Source of the DNA: Paramacrobiotus metropolitanus
Taxonomy: Eukaryota; Tardigrada; Eutardigrada; Parachela; Macrobiotidae
Direction: 5' to 3'
NCBI RefSeq assembly: GCF_019649055.1
Contig: NW_026570307.1
Span: 124,001 to 188,000, forward strand
Length of the DNA: 64,000 nucleotides
Shown here one piece after another: positions 13,707-23,794 of this stretch. The first letter of the stretch is position 1. Each line of letters starts with the position of its first letter. Under the pieces are notes generated by a model. The model searched no databases and was not told the origin of the DNA. It saw only the letters and a list, made by a program, of their open reading frames with translations. Position numbers and translations under genes: made by a program.

Positions 13707-14105
13707 ACGCTTCAAACTCTTTAATGACCTTTAGGAAATTTTTGTTCGTACAAGTGAACAGATAGAAATACATCATTATTCCAATCTGGATCTACAGGTT
13801 GTAAGGATCATCAGTCTGTATAAGTATCAAAACCGGCGCTTTACAATCAAAAACAACTCTCCGTTTCCGGAGCAAATCACTCCAGCGCACTGTGACTTCC
13901 AATCTGCTCTGCAGAAAAAATAACACCTGTACAGAAGTCTTTAACCTTACAAAAACAGCTTGATAGAATAAAGATTCAAAAGCAACACTGAATATGACAA
14001 ACCGATGGTTTCAGCCTCTAACGGAAATTGGAAAGGAACTAACGAGGGAAATTGGAACATGGCTTTCTGGAGTCCACTGGAAGACAACGTGCCGTACCTA
14101 CAGTA

Positions 14106-15537
14106 TCAGACTGTACAAACATTGTTGAAGCCTTTACACGAATCCAGCAATTCACGAGTTGCTACATCGTCACGGCGAACGAAAACCGTAATGCCCGGTT
14201 CATATGCAGCCGGAATTTTGATGCGTTTACTAGGGTCCAGCAGCGACGTTTCCAGCGGTTCATCTTGGAAGTAGAGCATTCCGGATCGACTTTGCAACTC
14301 ATATAAATTATCTGCGAAATTCAATTACAATCAGCATTTAAAAATAAAATTAATGTTGTGCTGGGAATGAAAATGAGAAAACATGCTACAACAAAGGCGT
14401 TAAATATAAAACGAAGCTTTTTATAAGCACGAATTGTGCCTTTGTACCTTTGCACGAATTGTATTTTTGTACATTCTTGGTCACTGCATATCTCTTCTGT
14501 CGCTTTAATACACAGATAATTTCCATATCCGAAATTATGCAATTATGGTACGGCTTCGCCTTAAGTTGTGAAACTGAGGGGTAATTTCCAAAATCAATAA
14601 GAACGCTTAATGTCCCGAAAATTCCAAATTCAGTATAAGCTCCACTTTCTTTACCATGTAAACATTGCATCAGAATTCAGCGGAAACACTGTTATGCATC
14701 TTTTCAGTAATATTACAAATGCGACCGGAAGTGTGGTGATAGACGATAAGAAAGTATGACATCAAACGATTATTCAATCCAATGTTTACCTATGGTTCCC
14801 ATTGGCGTCCAGCGTTTATCGTTGTGTTTCTTCAGCGTATCCACATCACCAAAATCCCTACGCGCACTGAAAATCACCCCCTTACTGCGCGGACACGTCT
14901 GAAACAGAATATCCTGCTCCTTCACCATCACGGCCGACTCGCAATCCAGCATCCGCTGCAGTTCCTCACACGAGTACGTCACATCGGGGTACATCATGCG
15001 AAAGCCCTGCCCGATGGCCTCGCCCAGCGGATGATGATGCCAGGCATCTGTCAGTTTGTCCGCGGGCGTTGTATCCGTGTCTAGACGCTGCGGATTGAGC
15101 GTCAGCACGATCACACAGCGCAACGGCAGCCACTGACGCAGAAAGCCAGCAATTGCCTTAGCGGGGACGCCACGCGTGGGGAAGAAGCGGGAATAAACGG
15201 CATTGTAGGAGATCTCCTCGGCGGCCTCCGCCAGTGTGGCGGCCGTCATGCCTGCACAGTAGCGGGACGCCAGGTACATCCCTACGCTGCCGCGGTTGGC
15301 GCGATGCGTGATGAATTTCAGGTGGGACGCGGACATTTCGTACGAGACGTCGAGCGCCTCGCACATACAGTAGATCCCTACCAGGCCACATGTGGACGGA
15401 GGTAGATCAGCGGACTTCAGTTTGGCCTCCAGAATCTGGCGGGAACGATCCACTAGTGATGACATTCTGTCTGTAACTGAAAAGCGCCATCGAATGTCAG
15501 AGGAATTCACTGCTGTGTTCTGGTGCTTGAAGAACAT
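14106..15537 (-). CDS. Orphan protein, possible cysteine-protease-like fold
   Basis: Two minus-strand exons, 15537-14790 and 14311-14106, join in phase 1 (donor GTAAAC, acceptor TTCGCAG) and give 317 aa. The apparent stop at 14770-14772 lies in the intron. The start could instead be the ATG at 15465, just after a possible acceptor (TTACAGACAG), which would leave 293 aa. Residues near 50 read PSTCGLVGIYCMCEAL, which recalls the CGLV nucleophile motif of actin-maturation proteases (ACTMAP/C19orf54), and a DAWHHHPLG segment follows about 120 residues later; overall length is similar. The match is weak, the expected order of other motifs is not convincing, and I do not assign a function. A TYSCEELQRML motif resembles one in the neighbouring gene on the other strand. 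The coding part is GC-richer than its surroundings, which supports it as a real gene. Confidence 0.7.
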
Positions 15538-17386
15538 GTGATCGAAAGATACTTGAGTATGCTGGAATACAGTACCTTATTGTATCCTGTGTTAACAATG
15601 TTACCCAAATTTTCATGGAAACCGATTACAGAAACTGGTAGTAAACAATCACATCGGAATATTTATAAGCTGGCTTCCATGCATCTAATTTTATGCATAA
15701 CGATAACAAAAATCCAGGGTTCAGAAGTACAACAAGTGCAAGCAGTAACGTTTCATGTTTTATGGCGTAACCATCTCCATGTAATTTCTGGTAAACACCC
15801 TTGTACAGCCAGATGCCACCCGGTAGGCTCGGCTCGGAACTGTTATCCCTCTGACATCATCGCGATATCGTGTACGATTACGTCAAAGTGTTCGGTTGCA
15901 TGAAAACTGCGGTCGTTATTTGTCCGCGTTTCTGACCGTTCTATGCAGCATTTCCGGTTAACCTGATACGGTCTTAACTGTTATTAAAACAGTAGATGCA
16001 GCAGCTCGGTCGTAGTACAGTAAATAATATTATACCGTTTTATATTCATCTATGATATTTTTACCTACTTATTTTTATTTCATGTAGGTAAGTACGTTAT
16101 CGTCATAATTTATAGAATCCTAATTCCTAATCCCTAAGTTCGTTAAAGTGCACAATCCATGACCAGTTTCAAGAGAAAATTACTGCGCAATCGACAAAAT
16201 GAGGCATTAGAACTATTTATAGGCATACGTACTACCTGAATGCAATAATCATTGCGTAAGTCATTTTATTTTATTTTTATTTCATTTAGAGTAGGTGTTC
16301 TACGCAATAAAATCGTAGGACAGGTCACTAACAAGGTTTGCAAAGCAATTTCAATTTACAGCTAGATACACGTACAAAAGAAAATGCTTTATAATATTCA
16401 GATTGGCGGCACGTACTGGCATTCACAAGTTTTTTATAAAAGGTCAAAGGGAATTTTCACTGATTACACAGCCTCATTGTCAGCCGACAGCGGAAATAGC
16501 CAATGGGCGGCCTAACCACGCGAAACATTTTTCGTCTAAATTAACCCATCACAGAGGCCCCATTCCCCTCGTTGGACTTCGACGCTGATCCGCTGGCGCG
16601 GATACTCCATCGCCCGTATCTCGCCTGTTTCCTGACGTACCGTTCTCCCGAATCCCGACTTGTCATCTTCCCAAAAAAAATTTACATACAATATTAAGCA
16701 GTAGTAACGGTAGACGGCTAATGCGTTGTACGTACGTAGTACTACGTACTAGCCCTTTATTTTTAAACAGCTTTACGGCATTAAAATTGGCGATAGTAAA
16801 TACTGACCAACTGCACACCGACATTTTTTTAAGTTCCTAGCTGATTTAGTTGCTAAAAATTACTAAGCTTTTATGTCGATATTAATAAATTATTTATAGT
16901 TGTGTTTTAATTCTAGAAAATAAACTTTCAATGTAAAATTTTCTGTCAATCTTGTGTGTCATTCCGTTCTTACGTAACAAGCAGGCTGTGCATGATTATT
17001 CACCGCTAAAGCGATTCGCCTGAAAGAGATGGTACCGCCCAGACGCCCAGCAGCCGTGTAACATTTTGTTGGAATTTTAAATTTTTAACTTTTAGAAACC
17101 CAAATTTTCTATCATATTTTTATGACATTGTCTTTCTGTTATTGTACGTGGAGTGAATGTGAGTTTGTATTTGGATTTTAACGCATTTACTCACACAGTC
17201 ATCTGGGATTTCTGTTCCTGTGGCTTTCTATCATCAGCTGAACAGCAGCATAATAATTATCTAGGAACTGGAAGTCTTTCAAAGCACCCTAGTAAAATTC
17301 CCCAGATCTTACTGGTGGTCCTGTTTGTGAAGTTCACACTGTGAACCACTACGGCTAACAGTATTTGGATTTGTCTCCAGTTCAAA
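15538..17386. other. Intergenic DNA between orphan gene and CHMP1
   Basis: No gene recognised. An exact 18-base palindrome at 16732-16749 (GTACGTAGT and its reverse complement) is the only structured feature I could find. Open frames here (for example 16403-16588) lack motifs. The right part includes the CHMP1 promoter region. Confidence 0.45.
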
Positions 17387-19156
17387 ATGCCTCAAATGGA
17401 TGGTAAGCCTTTTTTGGGTTAACGTGTAATCTGTTAACAGTTGCTGTTTTTAACCATTCCATTTTTGATTTGTCTGCAGATGTTCTTTTCCAGCTGAAGG
17501 TGAAGCTACGGTATTTTCACTACTCTAGAGTAGTCTCTAGACGCCATATATGCCTATCATACGATTAATATAGATTACAATAGAATAATAATATACGTCT
17601 TGCTGTTTCATCGCGACAAGCTTAGTCTCTGGATCATTACTTCTACAACTTTGTGAAATTTTCTTATTAGTTCTCATCGAAGCAGCTGGAACGATTCGCA
17701 AAGAAAGCGGAAAAGGATCAAGCAGCGCAACAAGCCAAAGTGAAAAAGGTACTTATTATTGGTTTCAGTTTTGAAATTTGTTGATGGACGCGACTGCGCA
17801 TGGCAATTGCGAGGATTGTGCTCATTTTTCAGTTTGGTTTATAGGCTTTGCAGCAGCAGAACATAGAAGGAGCCCGTATCTACGCTGAGAATGCCATTCG
17901 AAAAAAGAACGAAGGCCTCAATTTTCTGCGTATGGCGGGCAAGATCGACGGTGTGGCTAGTCGAGTGCAGAGTGCTGTGATGATGAAGCAGGTAAACACT
18001 GCAATATCCGTTTCAGATTCGAGTACTGTGCGGAAACAGTTTCTGTAAAGTGTTTGCTTATTTCTGTTGAAAATTTGATTTGATTTTTTTCATTGATTGG
18101 TTTTATTTCCCTCTACTATCTATTTATCTGCTATCTATTTATTTACTTTGCTCTATTTTCATGTGCTGGTTTCTAAAATTCCAGGTCGCCTCGAATATTG
18201 GAATGGTTTCGAAGGCATTGGACAAAGCGATGCAGAGTATGGATCTTGAAAAGGCAGGTTTTTCATGTTTTTGACGGCATTTTGCAGTAGTTGCTCGTAA
18301 GTTGTGACTGACAGATTTTTTTGTTTTGGTCAAGCACTTCACGATTATTTCTTATTAAAATTTAATGCGAAAACGTTTTAATGTGACAGACCCTATTGTG
18401 AATTTTAATACAGTTGAATTTTTGTGGGTGTGCAAGATACGATAGATTTTCTCCATGGAAATGGTTTTGCTATCCGCAGTTACCGGACTGCTGAATTTCC
18501 AGATTACTGACTTACCGGATGTTGATACTGCGTTCTTTCACTAGATTCAGAAAGTAATGGACCAATTTGAGCATCAGTTTGAGGATCTGGATGTGCGATC
18601 TCAAGTGATGGAAGGTGCTATGGGTTCAGCGACCGTCATGTCTACACCCGGAGAGCAGGTGGATCAGCTGATAAAACAAGTGGCCGACGAGAATGGCCTG
18701 GATATCATGGCCGAACTGGCCAAGGCCCAACCCGACACGGCACTTCCGGCCGCATCCACATCGCGAAAAGAAAGGGAAGAGGAAGCACTCAACAAAAGGT
18801 AAACTTATATTTTGATATGTCTGAAACTTCTGGTGCTGACTCGAGTTTGTAAGTTTGTGACAATTGTCTGGCTCAGGTTTGGGGTGATGTTTCACTTTAT
18901 GGAGATTCTACAGATGTTGAGTTTTCTCAATTTTGTTTTAGTATATTATCATTAAGAGATATAGATGTAGTTGCGCGTAGTGCTCTACAACATCTTTCTT
19001 TAATTTATTATCAAATCAATTTTAATACATAAAACAGTTTAAATTTTTTGTCGCTTTTTGTTGGCAACTGTGAACCACTTGTTCGACCGCTCTTTTGTGC
19101 TGTGTCCTACCATAAAGCGTTGTCTTTTCAGGTTGGCTCAACTACGAGAAACATAA
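17387..19156 (+). CDS. Chmp1: Charged multivesicular body protein 1 (ESCRT-III)
   Basis: ESCRT-III accessory subunit that acts on the cytosolic face of endosomes and in abscission, recruiting Vps4, spastin and other MIT-domain proteins to drive membrane scission. Exons 17387-17402, 17480-17499, 17671-17748, 17845-17991, 18185-18253, 18545-18798 and 19132-19156 give 202 aa; animal CHMP1 proteins are about 196-199. The N-terminal helix region ([20 protein letters not shown]) is closest to CHMP1A; the central [20 protein letters not shown] is strongly conserved; the C-terminus RLAQLRET is the MIM1 motif that binds MIT domains. Exon 2 is only 20 bases. Intron 5 must start with GC (AAG|GCAGGT at 18254): using the nearby GT instead would break the frame into exon 6. 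The last exon encodes mostly the MIM1 motif. A likely poly(A) signal is at 19530-19535. Confidence 0.96.
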
Positions 19157-19529
19157 TGCTGTCCTCAGCATTTCGGTTTGGTGAATATTCAGCGGTTGAC
19201 ACAATGTTGGATATTAGGATCTTTATTTTCTTACCGTGCCGAAAATAGTTGCTGCTGCCTCGATTCAAAATTTTTATGCAAAATAGTTACTATTATTTTA
19301 ATTTGTCTAACCGTAAGCCAAAGCAAATTTCGAAGCATGTGTAAGGGACACCATTCCCATTCCTCTTTACTTCACTGCTACTTTATTACGGTGGATGTGT
19401 GCAACTCTGAAGCCTCTGCTGTTGTTAAACGTTGTTCAGAATTGCGACATACCGACATTATGAAGCCTGAATTTTCTTTTAGCAGATTCGTCCTGTTCCT
19501 CTTTTGCTTCGAGTCAGTTTTTATGTTTT

Positions 19530-19535
19530 AATAAA
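19530..19535 (+). terminator. CHMP1 poly(A) signal
   Basis: AATAAA about 375 bases past the CHMP1 stop. The overlapping minus-strand read gives ATTAAA (19527-19532), so the convergent CCZ1 gene might end in the same spot; that second part is only a possibility. Confidence 0.55.
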
Positions 19536-19864
19536 CCGCTTCTACTCCGTTACAACCTGTACGTGAAACCATACATGGGTAACCGATGACCAATCAAGAA
19601 CGTGATTTAACACAGATCAAACAGTAAAATCACATGAAAGGTAGAAGGAAAACGAGACAGTTTGTTCTATTGATTCTTTATGTAGCTAACAATAAAAAAA
19701 TCTTTTTATAAACCTGTATCACATGCTGCATCACAGGAGAATTCTTTGGCATACAGTCTCCGGATTTCCTCTAAAACCAAAGAAAGTCTTAGATTGCTTT
19801 GCTAAAGCGCAGCAGTCCCATACGAAAAAATCTACACTTGCATAGTACAATACTATGTACGTAG

Positions 19865-22800
19865 TTAACATTTTGCACATTCGCGTTTACCTTCCGCCAA
19901 GACAAGATCCGCATTACGCTGCGTTATAACCGCGTATAAACTTCTATCAAATTTCCGCTTCCCATAAATCCAACAATCATGGAGAACTTTGGCAAATATT
20001 TCCACTTCATCCGGTCGGCTACAAAATCCAAATTTGAGAGTCATGTCCAGCCAGGCGTTCGCTTGTATAAATGCACTCATCTTACTTGCGAATATCTTCG
20101 TCAATCGTAGCCAAAGCTTTCAGTAGTTCCACTTGTAGTGTTTGGGTTCGATCAACCAAGGTTTGTTTTTTCGACAAATTGCTGTCATTGAGGTAGACGT
20201 AGTGGACATACGGTGATTCATGAGCCCATACCGGATTCTTTAACTTGGCGAACTGCTCCGCTAAACTGCTCGACAGTGTGGTCAAAGCAGGTCCCAAAAA
20301 AGAGTCGAGTCGACGGAGCAATTCGGCATTTGATCCCACAACATCTGCATGATAAACAAATTGTCACATAAGCTTCCAGTGTATATGGAAAAGGAAAAGA
20401 AAGCGATTTTATTCATTTCTGGCTGCATCGTATACCACTACCAGAAAATTATCCGAACTACTGTAGGTATGCAACATCAACAGGAACTATTAATTTATGT
20501 ACCGATTACGAAAAATTCTCGCATACCGACCGACCTTGCAAAAAAAGGCACAACGTCGTTCCCGATGCGTTATATATGGCCAAATCGTAGCGAACAAGTT
20601 CGTCAGTGTCAGCATCAGTCAAAAACGCAGAAGCAACATGAGTGTCACTGTCGCCGGAATGTAACATTCCCACCGAGCAAAACCTGTGATAGACGACGCT
20701 TGAATTACAGATGTACAAATAACAGTATCCGTACTAATCATTCTTGTATCCGAATACAATAACTGAATATTTCTGGAGAAGGATTATATCTACTTTCCAA
20801 ACCGAGCAGCAGAACCGTTCTACCTTATTCTGAGCAAAACATTTCGTATTTTATATCTACTCATTTACGAAATATTTCTGGAGAAGGATTGTATCTACTT
20901 TCCAAACCGGGCAGCAGAAGCGTTCCATCTTATTGTGAGCAAAACATTTCATATCCCAAAATAAGCTTCGATTTTTATTTTTCGAACAAAATCTATACCT
21001 TCCAAGATGAGCAGCTGACTGTGGTAACTGCGCGGAAACGGAACTGGAATGGATAGCATGGCGCTCTCGGTCTACCTGATCCGGAAAAACGAATCCGCTG
21101 ACATACTGCGCAACAGTCTGAGCTAGCTGTAAGTCCAAATCGTTCCTGAAAAACAGCGAATACTCAATTCAAATAAATTCCTATTCCTATTCGTCAAAAA
21201 GGGAAAAAATCATAACATACCACACAACCAGATCCCAGTATAACAATAAGGCATGTTTCACATTGCTGTTGAAAAAGTTTGAAATCAGAAAGCTAAACAA
21301 AATACTGCAAAAGGACACAAATTCAGACAATATTGTATGTCATACGAGGTACGACTTACGTGAACTGGATGCACAGTGTATTAATCATATTCTGCACATT
21401 GAGAAACACGTTGCGGTCCATCGGAAGATACGACATGGCCTCGAAACGATGCAGCATATCATACTGTCCGAAAGTAAATTTGGAAAAATACTGCAATTGC
21501 ACAAAAAAATTAAATTTCAGCATCCTGGAAAACTAGGCTAAAATCCATGAAAACCCGTACATTTCCGAAGAATCGTGCCAACCGAGGCTTCAGGTTTTTA
21601 ATACCCTGCTCGGACATGTCGGATGATAACTGTCCATGCAGTAACTGGAATAAAGCTAATTAAAAGTCATGACAAAAACATTTTTCAGAACAAAACGAAA
21701 ACCTGCTGTCACATACGTTGTACATTTTATAAAGTCGAGTGAGAATTTTGTAGTATGTATCCTCCTGCGGCTGCTCATCCCGAGTGCGTTCAATGTCGTC
21801 ATTATCATGCTTTCCAGCATCGGGATTTTGTACACCTCGTAATGTCTATAAAGGCAAACGATCTACGTTAACAAAATAATTCATCAGAATCTAGCATCCC
21901 TTATAACTCTCAATGTGGATCAAATACATATCAAAGCAACGAAAGGCCCGAGAAAAATCATAAGTAACCTAGGATAATCAAGAAAACTGCCTTCAGGGTC
22001 GCAAAAGTCATGATGATGAATACTCTCAGTATATAAAACGATTAACATCAATCCAAATACGATGGATACTGAAATACTACACTACTGCAGACCCGACACC
22101 CAAAAGTCAAAATTAAATTAATAAAAATAAAAGATTTTAACACAAAATTTTTGGATAATTCCGTAAACGCAGCGAAAATTACGGGGAAAAAATCAGTAAT
22201 AATAGTATTAATAGTCGATGATTTTACTCACGTTTCAGTACTGATAAGTCATTACCGAGCTTTCGCAGGATGCACAAAAGGAGAATTCTAATTAAAATTT
22301 ACGTCATTTAATTTCCAAACAGACTTTGGCGCCTTACCATGGCAAACCAGAAATCAGGCTCCGGCTGCAGTAGAATATGCAGATTTCTGGCGGTTCGCAT
22401 CGATCGACAGTCGTTATCGCTAAAAGACCTGGGGGAAATAAAAGCATTCAGGAACGCACAGGAAAAAAATAAGAATTTAATCATATAAGAAAGCCATCTT
22501 CAGTTATGTGAGTCTATCTCAGAAATCTTTTCACGGTGAACAGACTATTACAGGTAACAGCAGATTCATCGCCGTAATTATGGTTATTTACGTTTACACT
22601 GTACCTGACAAATTTGGCGACAGCTTCCATGAGGCCAACATGACGAATTTGTTGGTCCATCAGCACTCCAGATGGATGGAAAAACAGTATCTTTTTCTCC
22701 TCCTAAATACATACAGCACGTTCTTCTACAGCCACAAGCCCGAAACACAGTCACACTTTTATGATGGCAAACCTGAGAACCGGACAATCATAACGACTGC

Positions 22801-22915
22801 TCACCTCGCCTTCTTTAGGTCCCAGATTCGAGTTGTAAACGCACAAGGATGACAATTCCAGAAGAATGGGTTTCCCATGATGTGCTACGACGCTGATCTT
22901 CTCCTTGCTTGACAT
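19865..22915 (-). CDS. CCZ1: Vacuolar fusion protein CCZ1 homolog
   Basis: Subunit of the Mon1-Ccz1 complex, the guanine-nucleotide exchange factor that loads Rab7 on late endosomes and autophagosomes. Eleven minus-strand exons: 22915-22805, 22702-22605, 22428-22338, 21845-21717, 21644-21561, 21490-21360, 21265-21221, 21145-20999, 20683-20535, 20344-20086, 20018-19865. Every junction is phase-consistent and the product is 465 aa (human 482). Recognisable blocks in order: LSSLCVYNSNLGPKEGE near the start (human LLSFFIYNPRFGPREGQ), EEKKILFFHPSG, the EPDFWFAM block, NVKHALLLYWDLVVW on a 45-base exon, ELLRRLDSFLGPALTTLSS, YLNDSNLSKK, and a C-terminal WIYGKRKFDRSLYAVITQRN (human WVVGKKSDRRELYVILNQKN). 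These cover the longin domains of the protein. The ATG of MSSKEK was chosen as the first in frame that fits the family's N-terminus. An intronic tandem repeat lies between exons 8 and 9. Confidence 0.95.
20766..20958. repeat. Two-copy 105-bp tandem repeat in CCZ1 intron
   Basis: The segment from 20766 is repeated from 20871 (offset 105). Both copies carry AATATTTCTGGAGAAGGATT-like starts and GAGCAAAACATTTC near the end, with a few substitutions. It lies in the intron between exons 8 and 9 and does not touch splice sites. Confidence 0.85.
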
Positions 22916-23202
22916 GTCTGAATGGAACGCACACAAGTACGTGCGCAACTTCAGAAAACGTAAAAACAAACAGACTCTTCACTCTGTCTAATGTGCAAAC
23001 CTTTCTTTACATCAACAGAAGCAAAACAGATCAATTTTAAAACAAAAATTCAATATAAAACGAAACACTAAAAGTCTTAAACAGATAAAATTACTGTACA
23101 GAGTACTTCTGCTATCAAATATAGAATATTATATACGCGGTGATGCTACAAATGCTGCTACTACAATAACTACATACATACATACACAAATGCCACCCAG
23201 CA
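22916..23202. other. Upstream region of CCZ1
   Basis: Short AT-rich stretch between the CCZ1 start codon and the foldback element, including ACATACATACAT-type simple sequence near 23170-23185. It should contain the CCZ1 promoter; no individual site is clear. Confidence 0.4.
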
Positions 23203-23212
23203 AACTTCGCAC
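23203..23212. repeat. Left target-site duplication (10 bp)
   Basis: AACTTCGCAC directly abuts the left end of the foldback element and recurs exactly at 23785-23794 next to its right end. Confidence 0.9.
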
Positions 23213-23784
23213 ACGCGTTCATCACAAGTGCGGGAACATTGCGATGATTGGTTGTTATGGCGTAACTTAACAACCAATAGAAATTGCGCAACTCAACGTA
23301 GTATTAACACATTAGTGACACCTAATTAGTAGCACCTAGATATTATTGAGTATATGCTATATTAAAACATTAGTGACACCTAATTAGTAGCACCTAGATA
23401 TTATTGAGTATATGCTGTATTAAAATATTAGTGGCACCTAATTAGTAGCACCCAGACATAATTGACTATATACTGTATTAAAACATGGTTTGCTGAATTT
23501 TGCTAAGTTATGCTGCTAATGCTTTAATACAGCATATAGTCAGTAATGTCTAGGTGCTACTAATTAGGTGTCACTAATGTTTTAATGCAGTATATGTGCA
23601 GTTATATCTAGGTGCCACTAATTAGGTGTCACTAATGTTTTAATGCAGCATATATTCAACAATATCTAGGTGCTACTAATTAGGTGCTACTAATGTTTTA
23701 ATACAGTACGTTGAGTTGCGCAATTTCTATTGGTTGTAATCACAGCCAACCATCGCGATGTTCCCGCACTGGTGATGAACGCGT
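23213..23784. mobile_element. Foldback (MULE/FB-like) non-autonomous element
   Basis: A 572-bp element whose two halves are reverse complements over almost their whole length. The ends match exactly for 13 bases (ACGCGTTCATCAC and its complement) and the similarity continues through CAACCAATAGAAATTGCGCA. Each arm then holds three direct copies of a roughly 58-bp unit (left arm starting near 23311, 23369 and 23427) containing CACCTAATTAGTAGCACC. A short unique spacer (about 23481-23522) separates the arms. It is flanked by a perfect 10-bp duplication, AACTTCGCAC. Long inverted arms built from internal direct repeats resemble Drosophila FB elements, and a 9-10 bp duplication fits FB or Mutator-type transposition. 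It carries no transposase gene. It lies about 300 bases upstream of the CCZ1 start codon. Confidence 0.9.
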
Positions 23785-23794
23785 AACTTCGCAC
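23785..23794. repeat. Right target-site duplication (10 bp)
   Basis: Exact copy of the 10 bases at 23203-23212; marks the right insertion boundary of the foldback element. Confidence 0.9.

Noticed and set aside
14770-14790. In-frame stop at 14770-14772 as the end of the minus-strand orphan gene
   Set aside because: A good donor (GTAAAC) at 14789 and a phase-matched terminal exon at 14311-14106 explain the data better; the stop falls in the intron.
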